This document shows, piece after piece, positions 1-6,679 of a DNA stretch of 64,000 nucleotides. Made by a program: the position numbers and the translations under genes. The notes under the pieces were generated by a model, which had not been told where the DNA came from, made no database searches, and worked only from the letters and a program-made list of their open reading frames with translations. This stretch comes from Sinomonas atrocyanea (GTDB taxonomy: Bacteria; Actinomycetota; Actinomycetes; Actinomycetales; Micrococcaceae): assembly GCF_030812675.1 (NCBI RefSeq), contig NZ_JAUSTE010000001.1, positions 124,001 through 188,000 on the forward strand. The letters are read 5' to 3'. The first letter of the stretch is position 1, and every line of letters begins with the position of its first letter.

Positions 1-1
1 C

Positions 2-661
2 GCCGTGATCCCGTGGAACTCCCCCGAACTCAAGAGCCCGTTCGCCGGCGTCCTCGACCTCGCGGGCCTGCCCGGCGCCGCCACGGTGATCACCCTCGTG
101 GCGGTCGTCGCACTCCTGTCCGCGCTCAACGCCAACCTCTACGGCGCCTCGCGGATGATCTTCTCCCTGGCCGAGCGCCGGGAGGCGCCGCGCGCCCTCA
201 CGTCGCTGACCAAGACCAGGGTCCCGGCCCTCGCCGTCGCGGCGTCGGTCGCCTTCGGCTTCATCGCCACGGTGCTCGAGCTCCTGTTCCCCGACCATGT
301 CCTGCCGCTGCTGCTGAACTTCGTCGGGTCCACGTGCCTGATCGTCTGGGGTTCGGCGCTCGTCTCGCAGATCGTGCTGCGCCGCCGCGCCGATGCCGCG
401 GGCACCGCGCTGCCCCTGCGCATGGCAGGCTTCCCGTGGCTGTCCGCCTTCGGCGTCGTGCTCCTCGCCGCGATCTTCACGGTAGGCCTCATCGGAGCGG
501 ACAGCCGCGCCCAGCTGCTGAGCACGTTCGTCCTCGTCGCCGCCATCGCCGCCGGCGCCTGGCTGCGACGCCGCGCGGTGGCGGGACAGCCCGCCGGGGT
601 CAGCACGGAAGACGAGCCCGGTCCGCGGGATCTGGCAGGCACGGGAGACGCTGGCCGCTGA
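2..661 (+). CDS. APC-family amino acid permease, C-terminal part (5' truncated)
   Basis: The gene enters from outside the window, so only about the last 219 residues are visible. They hold several hydrophobic helices and an NANLYGASRMIFSLAERREAP-like stretch near residue 40, which is typical of the middle of amino acid permeases of the LysP/GabP/AroP type, followed by about four more membrane segments and a short polar tail. It probably imports an amino acid, or an amine or aromatic amino acid judging from the catabolic genes that follow, but the substrate cannot be read from this piece. A strong hairpin follows the stop codon, so it is probably not co-transcribed with the dehydrogenase genes downstream. 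Confidence 0.85.
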   Translation, partial: AVIPWNSPELKSPFAGVLDLAGLPGAATVITLVAVVALLSALNANLYGASRMIFSLAERREAPRALTSLTKTRVPALAVAASVAFGFIATVLELLFPDHVLPLLLNFVGSTCLIVWGSALVSQIVLRRRADAAGTALPLRMAGFPWLSAFGVVLLAAIFTVGLIGADSRAQLLSTFVLVAAIAAGAWLRRRAVAGQPAGVSTEDEPGPRDLAGTGDAGR

Positions 662-676
662 TCCAGCCCCCTCGCC

Positions 677-721
677 GCCGCGGGCCCGGACCACGCACCC
701 AGCGTGGTCCGGGCCCGCGGC
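677..721 (+). terminator. Strong hairpin terminator after the permease
   Basis: A perfect 20-bp GC-rich stem (677-696 pairs with 702-721) closes a 5-nt loop 15 nt after the permease stop codon. The following bases (CGTCTCTGTC) are pyrimidine-rich but not a true T-run, as is usual for terminators in very GC-rich actinobacteria. Confidence 0.85.
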
Positions 722-743
722 CGTCTCTGTCCTGAGAGCGGTA

Positions 744-754
744 GCACATTGTGC
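744..754. promoter_or_regulatory. Upstream operator-like palindrome GCACA-T-TGTGC
   Basis: A perfect inverted repeat with 5-bp arms and a 1-nt centre. A second copy with the same arms and a 3-nt centre lies at 816-828. The two centres (749 and 822) are 73 bp apart, close to seven helical turns, which suits a regulator that binds both sites and loops the DNA. Which protein binds is unknown. Confidence 0.6.
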
Positions 755-813
755 AGTGATCTAGGCCACAGCAGGCGTTCGCTATACAGATTGCAAGCTT
801 GACATCAGAACGA

Positions 814-842
814 TTGCACACACTGTGCGCCCCGCGTACGGT
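814..842 (+). promoter_or_regulatory. Promoter with embedded operator for the dehydrogenase operon
   Basis: A -35-like TTGCAC (814-819), a 17-nt spacer and a -10 TACGGT (837-842) end 6 nt before the ATG at 849, the leaderless arrangement seen for many genes in this window. The palindrome GCACA-CAC-TGTGC (816-828) covers the -35 and spacer, so a bound protein would block RNA polymerase. This also argues that the in-frame GTG at 825, which lies inside the palindrome, is not the start. Confidence 0.6.
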
Positions 843-848
843 CCTGCT

Positions 849-1937
849 ATGCAGACTTCACCGACAGCACAGGCCTCGACCGGCCGTGCGGGCCTCGCCG
901 GGGCGCACCCGGACCCGTTGCCGGAGCTCCCCGCGGCGGCCCCCGTGACCGACGCAGACCTCCTCGAGCTCTACCGGCTCATGACGGCGGTCCGGCAGCT
1001 CGACCTCGCCGCCGTCGCGTGGCAGCGCCAGGGCATCCTCCCCGCCTACGCGCCCGAGCTCGGGCAGGAGGCCGCCCAGGTCGCCTCGGCGCTCGCCCTG
1101 GACCTCTCGCGGGACTTCGCGTTCCCCACCTACCGGGAGCTGGGCGTCGCCCGCGCGGCAGGGGTGGACATGGTCGAGTACATGTCCACCCATCTGGCCA
1201 CGTGGCACGGCGGGCTCTGGGACGCTGCCGCGACGCACGTCGCGCCGATCCAGGCCGTCGTCGCGGGCTCGGTCCTGCACGCGGTGGGGTGGGCGCACGG
1301 CCAGACCCTCGCGGGGGAACCCGGCGTCGCCATCACCTACCTCGGCGACGGAGCCTCGAGCCAGGGCGACGTGCACGAGGCCATGAACTTCGCCGGAGTC
1401 TTCAGGGCACCGGTCGTCTTCTTCGTGCAGAACAACGGCTGGGCCATCTCGGTGCCGACCGAGCGGCAGGTCGCGGGCGGCAGCGTCGCCGCGCGCGGCG
1501 CCGGCTACGGCATCCCGGCCCTCCAGGTCGACGGGAACGACGCCGCCGCCGTGCTCGAGGCGACCCGCCGCGCTGTCGCCCACGCCCGTGCGGGCCACGG
1601 GCCCGTGATCATCGAGGCGATGACGTACCGGCGCGGCCCGCACGCCACGAGCGACGACCCCGGCCGCTACCGCACGCTGGACCAGGAGCGCGCCGACGGC
1701 GGCGCCGACCCGCTGGTCCGGCTGCGCGAGCGCCTGACGGGCGAGGGCATCGCGGACGAGGCAGCGCTCGACGCCGCCGACGCCGCGGGAGCCGCCGAGG
1801 CCGAGGCGGTGCGCGAGGGCGTCCTGGCACTGGGCCCGCGCCCGGGTGCCGAGATGTTCGACTTCGTCTTCACCGAACCCACCGACGAGCTGCTGCAGCA
1901 GAAGGCTGCGTGGCGCGAGGAGTCCGAGCATGCCTGA
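849..1937 (+). CDS. Thiamine-diphosphate 2-oxoacid dehydrogenase E1 component, alpha subunit
   Basis: The 362-residue protein belongs to the PdhA/BkdA1/AcoA family, the alpha half of the heterotetrameric E1 that decarboxylates a 2-oxoacid (or cleaves acetoin) and passes the acyl group to a lipoyl domain. The ThDP/Mg motif GDGASSQGD runs to the paired Asn of VQNNGWAIS about 30 residues later, and the HATSDD phosphorylation-loop-like motif is present. The start chosen is the ATG preceded by a leaderless-type -10; an in-frame GTG 24 nt upstream lies inside an operator. It overlaps the beta-subunit gene by 8 nt. The true substrate (pyruvate, branched-chain or aryl 2-oxoacid, acetoin) cannot be told from sequence alone. 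The hydrolase two genes downstream favours an acetoin/AcoABC-like system or an aromatic 2-oxoacid role. Confidence 0.88.
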   Translation: MQTSPTAQASTGRAGLAGAHPDPLPELPAAAPVTDADLLELYRLMTAVRQLDLAAVAWQRQGILPAYAPELGQEAAQVASALALDLSRDFAFPTYRELGVARAAGVDMVEYMSTHLATWHGGLWDAAATHVAPIQAVVAGSVLHAVGWAHGQTLAGEPGVAITYLGDGASSQGDVHEAMNFAGVFRAPVVFFVQNNGWAISVPTERQVAGGSVAARGAGYGIPALQVDGNDAAAVLEATRRAVAHARAGHGPVIIEAMTYRRGPHATSDDPGRYRTLDQERADGGADPLVRLRERLTGEGIADEAALDAADAAGAAEAEAVREGVLALGPRPGAEMFDFVFTEPTDELLQQKAAWREESEHA

Positions 1938-2970
1938 GACCCTGTCCACCACCGGCGCACCCGACGCCTCGGCCTCCCGGCCCGGGTCCCGCACGCTCTC
2001 ACTGCAGGGCGCCCTCAACCTCGCCCTCGACGAGCTCCTCGCGGAGGACCCGAAGGTCCTCGTCCTCGGCGAGGACGTCGGCACCCTCGGCGGCGTCTTC
2101 CGCGTCACCAGTGGGCTCGCCGCCGCCCACGGGGCCGAGCGCGTCTTCGACACACCGCTCGCGGAGTCGGGCATCCTCGGCATGTCGATCGGCCTCGCGA
2201 TGGCGGGCTTCCGGCCGGTGCCCGAGGTCCAGTTCGACGGCTTCGCCTACCCGGCCATGAACCAGATCGTCACCCAGCTGGGACGGATCCACTACCGCTC
2301 CCGCGGCGCCCTCCGCGTACCCGTCACGCTGCGGGTGCCGAGCTTCGGCGGGATCCGCGCCCCCGAGCACCACGGCGAGAGCCTCGAGTCCGTGTTCGCG
2401 CACGTGCCGGGCCTCAAGGTCGTCTCCCCCGCGGACCCGCAGCAGGGGTACTCGCTGCTCAAGGCGGCGGTCCGCATGGACGACCCCGTGATCTTCATGG
2501 AGCCCAAGTCCCGCTACTGGCAGAAGGGCGAGGTCGTCACGGAGGACGGGCACTCCGACGTCACCGGCGCGCGGATCGCCCGCGAGGGCCGCCACCTCAC
2601 GCTCGTCGCCTGGGGAGCCATGGTGGCCCGGTGCCTGCAGGTCGCCGAGCTCGCCGCGGAGGACGGGATCGACATCGAGGTCGTCGACCTGCGCTGGCTC
2701 AAGCCGATCGACACCGAGACGCTGGCGAGGTCCGTGGCGAAGACGCGGCGCGCCGTCGTCGTCCACGAGGCCCCGCTCACCGCAGGCCTCGGCGCGGAGG
2801 TGGCCCAGCGCATCACGGAGCGCTGCTTCGGCACCCTCAGGGCACCCGTTGAGCGCATCACGGGCTTCGACGTACCGTATCCGTCGGGGGACCTGGAGGA
2901 CGAGTACATCCCGAATATCGACCGCATCCTGTTCGGCATCCAGCGAGTATTGGAGTACAAGCGTGGCTGA
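1930..2970 (+). CDS. Thiamine-diphosphate 2-oxoacid dehydrogenase E1 component, beta subunit
   Basis: A 346-residue transketolase-like beta subunit (PdhB/AcoB/BkdA2 family). It carries the early GEDVGTLGGVFRVTSGLAAAHGAERVFDTPLAE region that binds the pyrimidine side of ThDP, the central VVSPADPQQGYSLLKAAVR, and the C-terminal VVHEAPLTAGLGAE segment typical of the family. The start overlaps the alpha-subunit stop by 8 nt, so translation is probably coupled, and its stop overlaps the GTG of the lipoyl gene. No E3 (lipoamide dehydrogenase) gene is nearby; the complex would have to borrow one from elsewhere in the genome. Confidence 0.9.
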   Translation: MPETLSTTGAPDASASRPGSRTLSLQGALNLALDELLAEDPKVLVLGEDVGTLGGVFRVTSGLAAAHGAERVFDTPLAESGILGMSIGLAMAGFRPVPEVQFDGFAYPAMNQIVTQLGRIHYRSRGALRVPVTLRVPSFGGIRAPEHHGESLESVFAHVPGLKVVSPADPQQGYSLLKAAVRMDDPVIFMEPKSRYWQKGEVVTEDGHSDVTGARIAREGRHLTLVAWGAMVARCLQVAELAAEDGIDIEVVDLRWLKPIDTETLARSVAKTRRAVVVHEAPLTAGLGAEVAQRITERCFGTLRAPVERITGFDVPYPSGDLEDEYIPNIDRILFGIQRVLEYKRG

Positions 2971-3292
2971 GATCTCCTTCCCCCTTCCCGACCTCGGCGA
3001 GGGCCTCATCGAGGCCACCGTCCTCGAGTGGCTCGTCGCCGAGGGCGACCAGGTCGAGCGCAACCAGCCGATGGTCGAGGTCGAGACGACGAAGTCGGCC
3101 CTCGAGCTGCCGAGCCCGCAGGCCGGCGTCGTCAAGAAGACCCACGGAGCGCCCGGCGAGGTCATCAAGGTGGGCGAGCCGCTCATCGTCTTCGAGGTCG
3201 CGGACGACACTGCGGGCATCGTCGGCACCGTGCCGTCCGAGGGCGCGCCGAAGCGCCGCGTGCGGCTGAGCGCGAACCTCGACGAGGATTGA
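2963..3292 (+). CDS. Stand-alone lipoyl carrier protein (split E2 N-terminal domain)
   Basis: The 109-residue product is one lipoyl/biotinyl domain and little else. It starts AEISFPLPDLGEGL, like an E2 N-terminus, and has the lipoylation loop ETTKSA with the acceptor lysine at residue 44; after residue 80 only a short polar tail (RVRLSANLDED) remains. Ordinary E2 proteins continue into a subunit-binding domain and a roughly 230-residue acyltransferase core, both missing here. The GTG start overlaps the E1 beta stop by 8 nt. The next gene encodes an alpha/beta hydrolase, so the pair mirrors AcoC-type E2 proteins of acetoin dehydrogenases, in which a lipoyl domain is fused to an alpha/beta-hydrolase-fold domain. 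The domain call is firm; the split-E2 idea is inference. Confidence 0.85.
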   Translation: MAEISFPLPDLGEGLIEATVLEWLVAEGDQVERNQPMVEVETTKSALELPSPQAGVVKKTHGAPGEVIKVGEPLIVFEVADDTAGIVGTVPSEGAPKRRVRLSANLDED

Positions 3293-3354
3293 GCACAGGA
3301 GCGGCACCGGCAGCCCCGAGGGGGACAGCCGCCGCGATCGCGGACGAGGAGAGG

Positions 3355-4185
3355 ATGGCGCACATGATGTCAGGCCAGCACGCCGGGCAGGCGGCGCACC
3401 ACACGGTCGAGGGCACCGACCCCGGCCTGCACGTGGTCGTCGCAGAGCCCGAGGACCCCGCGGCGCTGCCGCCCGTCCTCCTCATCCACGGCTTCGCCTC
3501 GTCAGTGGCCCTCAACTGGGAGCAGAGCGGCTGGGTCGGGGCGCTGACCGGCGCGGGGCGGCGCGTGATCGCCGTCGACCTCCCCGGGCACGGCTCGAGC
3601 CAGGCACCCGAGGACGTCGACTCCTACACCCCGGGGCGCATCCGGGCCGACCTGCTGCAGATCGTCACCGACTGCGGCGCCCGGCCCCTCGCCGCCGGGC
3701 AGCCCGAGAGCGGCCTCGACGTAGTCGGGTACTCGCTCGGGTCACGGCTCGCGTGGGAATTCGGGGCGACCCAGCCCGCGCTCGTGCGGCGGATGGTGCT
3801 CGGCGGACCGAACAGCCGCGATCCGCTCGCGGAGTTCGACCTCGCCGCCGCCCAGCGCTTCCTCGCCGACGGCACGCCGATCGAGGACGCCTCGACCGCG
3901 CGCCTGGTCACGATGGCCCTCGCCTCGCCGGGGTCGGACATGTACGCCCTGCTCTCCCTCGTCGAGGGGATCAAGGAGGAGCCGTTCGACGCCGCCGAGG
4001 CCGTGCCCCAGCAGCCCCTCCTGCTGGTCTCGGGCGAGAAGGACGAGCGCGTCGGGGCCCTCGAGGTCCTCGCCGCGCTCGCGCCCACCGCGACGACCGT
4101 AGTGGTCCCCGGGCGGAACCACGTCAACGTCGTGACGGCGCGCGCGTTCAAGCAGGCGGCCCTCGAGTTCCTCGCCCAGGACTAG
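3355..4185 (+). CDS. Alpha/beta hydrolase, probable AcoC-like acyl-handling partner of the lipoyl protein
   Basis: The 276-residue alpha/beta-hydrolase-fold protein has an oxyanion-hole LLIHGF near residue 40, a nucleophile elbow GYSLG near residue 125, an acid-region SGEKDERV and the catalytic histidine in GRNHVN near residue 258, so the triad is complete. A GAGGAGAGG ribosome site precedes ATG 3355 and the following ATGs at 3364/3367, so the start may be 3-4 codons later. An in-frame TTG at 3289, overlapping the lipoyl stop, would add 22 Ala/Gly/Pro-rich residues resembling an E2 linker. It ends the dehydrogenase operon, with about 140 nt to the next gene. It could act as the acyl-transferring or thioesterase half of a split E2, or be a separate C-C hydrolase. 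Confidence 0.75.
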   Translation: MAHMMSGQHAGQAAHHTVEGTDPGLHVVVAEPEDPAALPPVLLIHGFASSVALNWEQSGWVGALTGAGRRVIAVDLPGHGSSQAPEDVDSYTPGRIRADLLQIVTDCGARPLAAGQPESGLDVVGYSLGSRLAWEFGATQPALVRRMVLGGPNSRDPLAEFDLAAAQRFLADGTPIEDASTARLVTMALASPGSDMYALLSLVEGIKEEPFDAAEAVPQQPLLLVSGEKDERVGALEVLAALAPTATTVVVPGRNHVNVVTARAFKQAALEFLAQD

Positions 4186-4225
4186 CGTCCCGGGAGGCCA
4201 CTTTCTCCTCGCCCCTCAGCGGGGG

Positions 4226-4286
4226 TTGACGGGCCGCGTGTTCCACGGCACACTGGATCGTATACGATGATCGTATACGATCCAGT
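4226..4286 (+). promoter_or_regulatory. hpa-operon promoter with a perfect double GntR-type operator
   Basis: A -35-like TTGACG (4226-4231) and a weak -10 CACACT (4249-4254, 17-nt spacer) lead into a perfect inverted repeat: arm 4252-4268, one central G, arm 4270-4286. Each arm contains ATCGTATACGAT, itself a palindrome and a good match to the GTATAC-centred sites bound by GntR proteins of the FadR/FCD subfamily. Such a regulator is encoded by the second gene of this operon, so autoregulated repression at this site is the natural reading. Confidence 0.8.
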
Positions 4287-4326
4287 TCCCGTTTCCGGGA
4301 GCTGTCGACTCAAGGGAGAGGGACAC

Positions 4327-5910
4327 GTGGAGCGAGCAGAACAGCGCGAGCAGCTGCGCCAGGACACCATCACGGGCGCCGGCAAGGTGATCGCCGTCCA
4401 CCTGAACTACCCCAGCCGCGCAGCGCAGCGGGGACGCACCCCCGCGGTGCCCTCCTACTTCCTCAAGCCCGCGACCTCGCTCGCGCTCGACGGCGCCGAG
4501 CTGGCACGACCGCGCGGCGTCGAGCTCCTCACGGTCGAGGGCGAGGTCGCCCTCGTCATCGGGGCCCGCACCCGCAACGTCTCCCCCGAGGACGCCTGGT
4601 CCCACGTGGAGTCGGTGACCGCCGCGAACGACGCCGGCCTCGCCGACCTGCGCTGGCCGGACAAGGGCTCGAACCTCCGCTCGAAGGGCGCCGACGGCAT
4701 CGCCCCGATCGGCCCGGCCCTCCTGCCGGCCCAGGAGCTCGACCCCGCTGGCCTGCGGGTGCGGATGTGGATCAACGGCTCCCTCGTCCAGGACGACTCG
4801 ACGGCGACCCTCCTGTTCCCGTTCGCGCAGCTCGTCGCCGACCTCTCGCGCCTCATGACCCTCGAGCCCGGCGACATCATCCTCACCGGGACCCCGGCCG
4901 GGGCCACCGTCGCGCGGCCCGGCGACGTCGTCGAGGTGGAGGTCGACGGCGTGGCGTCCGACGGCGCGACCCTCACCACCGGGCGGCTCACCAATACGGT
5001 GGTCGACTCCGGCCTCGTCCTCGAGCCCTACGGCGCGCTCCCCAAGCTCACCGACGCCGACCGCATCGACGCCTGGGGCTCGGCCGAGGCCGCGGGGCTC
5101 TCAGCTGACGGCGGCCCCGCGGACGGCGCGCCTGCGGCGGACGCCAACCAGCCGGCGTCGTCCGCGTCCGCCCCGGACACGCGGCCGGCGAGCGTCCTGA
5201 CCCCGGAGCTCACCGAGAAGCTGCGGTCCGTCGGGACCGCGACCCTGAGCGTGCAGCTGCGCAAGCGCGGCATGCAGAACTGCCACATCGAGGGTCTGAC
5301 CGCGACCCACCCCGGCGCCAAGGTCGTGGGCACGGCCCGCACCCTGCGCTACATCCCGGCCCGGGAAGACCTCTTCAAGGAGTTCGGCGGCGGGTACAAC
5401 GCGCAGAAGCGTGCCGTGGACTCGCTGCGGCCCGGCGACATCCTCGTCATGGACGCACGGGGCGAGAAGGGCACGGGCACCCTCGGCGACGTCCTCGCGC
5501 TGCGCGCCCAGGTCCTCGGCGCCGAGGCCGTCATCACCGACGGCGGCATCCGCGACTTCGGTCCGGTCTCCGCGATGGAGATCCCCGCCTGGGGCGCGAA
5601 CGCCCACCCGGCCGTCCTCGGGCGCCGGCACGTGCCGTGGAGCGTCGACGACACAGTCGCGTGCGGCGGCGCCGCCGTGGTCCCGGGCGACGTGATCGTG
5701 GGCGACGAGGACGGCCTCGTGGTCATCCCGCCCGCGCTCGTGGCCGAGGTGGCCGAGGACGCCGTGGTCCAGGAGCGCATGGAGGCCTGGGTCGCGGACC
5801 GCGTCGCCGAGGGCCACCCCGTGGACGGCCTGTTCCCGATGAACGCCGAGTGGAAGGCGAAGTACGAGGCGTACCTCGCCCAGCAGCGGGGCACCGGGGA
5901 GCAGCAGTGA
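4327..5910 (+). CDS. Fusion of a fumarylacetoacetate-hydrolase-family domain and an RraA-like domain (HpaG-type)
   Basis: The 527-residue protein has two enzymes in one chain. Residues about 20-240 are an FAH-family domain with the metal-binding EGE at 71-73, the GSNLRSKGADGIAPIGP region and the end motif DIILTGTPAGA. An Ala/Pro/Asp-rich linker covers about 260-290. Residues about 295-500 are an RraA/demethylmenaquinone-methyltransferase-like fold with TDGGIRD at 404-410, the signature of the aldolase/decarboxylase branch. In the classical pathway HpaG is a two-domain FAH protein with isomerase and decarboxylase activities, so this fusion probably does the decarboxylation, perhaps with one domain as isomerase. 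GTG 4327 is preferred because GGGAGAGG lies just upstream and the longer ATG (4267) is inside the operator. The next gene overlaps its stop (GTGA). Confidence 0.85.
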   Translation: MERAEQREQLRQDTITGAGKVIAVHLNYPSRAAQRGRTPAVPSYFLKPATSLALDGAELARPRGVELLTVEGEVALVIGARTRNVSPEDAWSHVESVTAANDAGLADLRWPDKGSNLRSKGADGIAPIGPALLPAQELDPAGLRVRMWINGSLVQDDSTATLLFPFAQLVADLSRLMTLEPGDIILTGTPAGATVARPGDVVEVEVDGVASDGATLTTGRLTNTVVDSGLVLEPYGALPKLTDADRIDAWGSAEAAGLSADGGPADGAPAADANQPASSASAPDTRPASVLTPELTEKLRSVGTATLSVQLRKRGMQNCHIEGLTATHPGAKVVGTARTLRYIPAREDLFKEFGGGYNAQKRAVDSLRPGDILVMDARGEKGTGTLGDVLALRAQVLGAEAVITDGGIRDFGPVSAMEIPAWGANAHPAVLGRRHVPWSVDDTVACGGAAVVPGDVIVGDEDGLVVIPPALVAEVAEDAVVQERMEAWVADRVAEGHPVDGLFPMNAEWKAKYEAYLAQQRGTGEQQ

Positions 5911-6626
5911 CCGCCCCCGCCCACGGAGCGCCGGCCCCGCCCGGCGAGCGCGCGGCGAGCAAGTCCGAGCTCGCCTACGAGTGGCTGCACGAGCAGATCG
6001 TCAGCGGCGGCTTGGCGCCCGGGGCCCGGCTCGTGCTGTCCCAGGTGGCCGAGAAGCTGGACGTCTCGGTGGTCCCGGTCCGCGAGGCGGTGCGCCGGCT
6101 CGAGGCCGAGGGTCTCGTGACGTTCGAGCGGAACGTCGGCGCCACCGTGGCCGGCATCGACCCGACCGAGTACCTGTACACGATGCAGACGCTCAGCCTG
6201 GTGGAGGGTGCCGCAACGGCGCTCTCGGCGCCGGCGGTGACGGCCGAGGACCTCGCGGCGGCGCGGGCGGTCAACGAGCGCATGCGCGAGTTCCTCGCCC
6301 CGGATCCGCTGCACTTCGACTCCGTGGCCTTCACGGCGCTCAATCGCGAGTTCCACTCCGTCCTGTTCGAGCGCTGCCCGAACCCGCACATCCTGGACCT
6401 CGTCCACCGCGGCTGGAACAGGCTCAAGGCCCTGCGCGGCTCGACGTTCAGCTACGTGCCGGAGCGCGCGAGCCAGTCCATCGAGGAGCACGAGGCGCTC
6501 CTTGCGCTGATCGAGCGCGGAGCGCCGACCGCGGAGATCGAGCTCGCGGCCCGGCGGCACCGCTCGGCGACCCTCGACGCCTACCTCGCCCACACGGGCG
6601 AAAACCCCGGCTTCCCGACCCTCTAG
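5907..6626 (+). CDS. GntR-family regulator (FCD/FadR subfamily) of the hpa operon
   Basis: A 239-residue transcription factor. The N-terminal winged helix (about 18-90) contains LAPGARLVLSQVAEKLDVSVVPVREAVRRLEAEGLV, the standard GntR helix-turn-helix. The C-terminal FCD domain carries the spaced histidines expected for its metal/ligand pocket (NREFHSVLF, IEEHEALL, RRHRSATL). The GTG start overlaps the previous stop as GTGA. The perfect GTATAC-type double palindrome in front of the operon is the likely target, with a pathway intermediate as inducer; both are inferred from context and family behaviour. Confidence 0.88.
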   Translation: MTAPAHGAPAPPGERAASKSELAYEWLHEQIVSGGLAPGARLVLSQVAEKLDVSVVPVREAVRRLEAEGLVTFERNVGATVAGIDPTEYLYTMQTLSLVEGAATALSAPAVTAEDLAAARAVNERMREFLAPDPLHFDSVAFTALNREFHSVLFERCPNPHILDLVHRGWNRLKALRGSTFSYVPERASQSIEEHEALLALIERGAPTAEIELAARRHRSATLDAYLAHTGENPGFPTL

Positions 6627-6679
6627 TCCCTCATCCCGGGCGCAGCGCGTCCACACGTCCACCCATCGGAGGATCACTG

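Noticed and set aside
799-822. TTGACA at 799-804 as the -35 of the dehydrogenase promoter
   Set aside because: No acceptable -10 lies 16-18 nt downstream; TTGCAC with TACGGT fits better.
825-848. GTG 825 as start of E1 alpha
   Set aside because: It is part of the palindrome at 816-828, and a -10 box lies between it and ATG 849.
4267-4326. Longer N-terminus for the FAH-RraA fusion from ATG 4267
   Set aside because: The ATG lies inside the perfect operator and has no ribosome site; GTG 4327 has GGGAGAGG in front and the extra residues are not protein-like.
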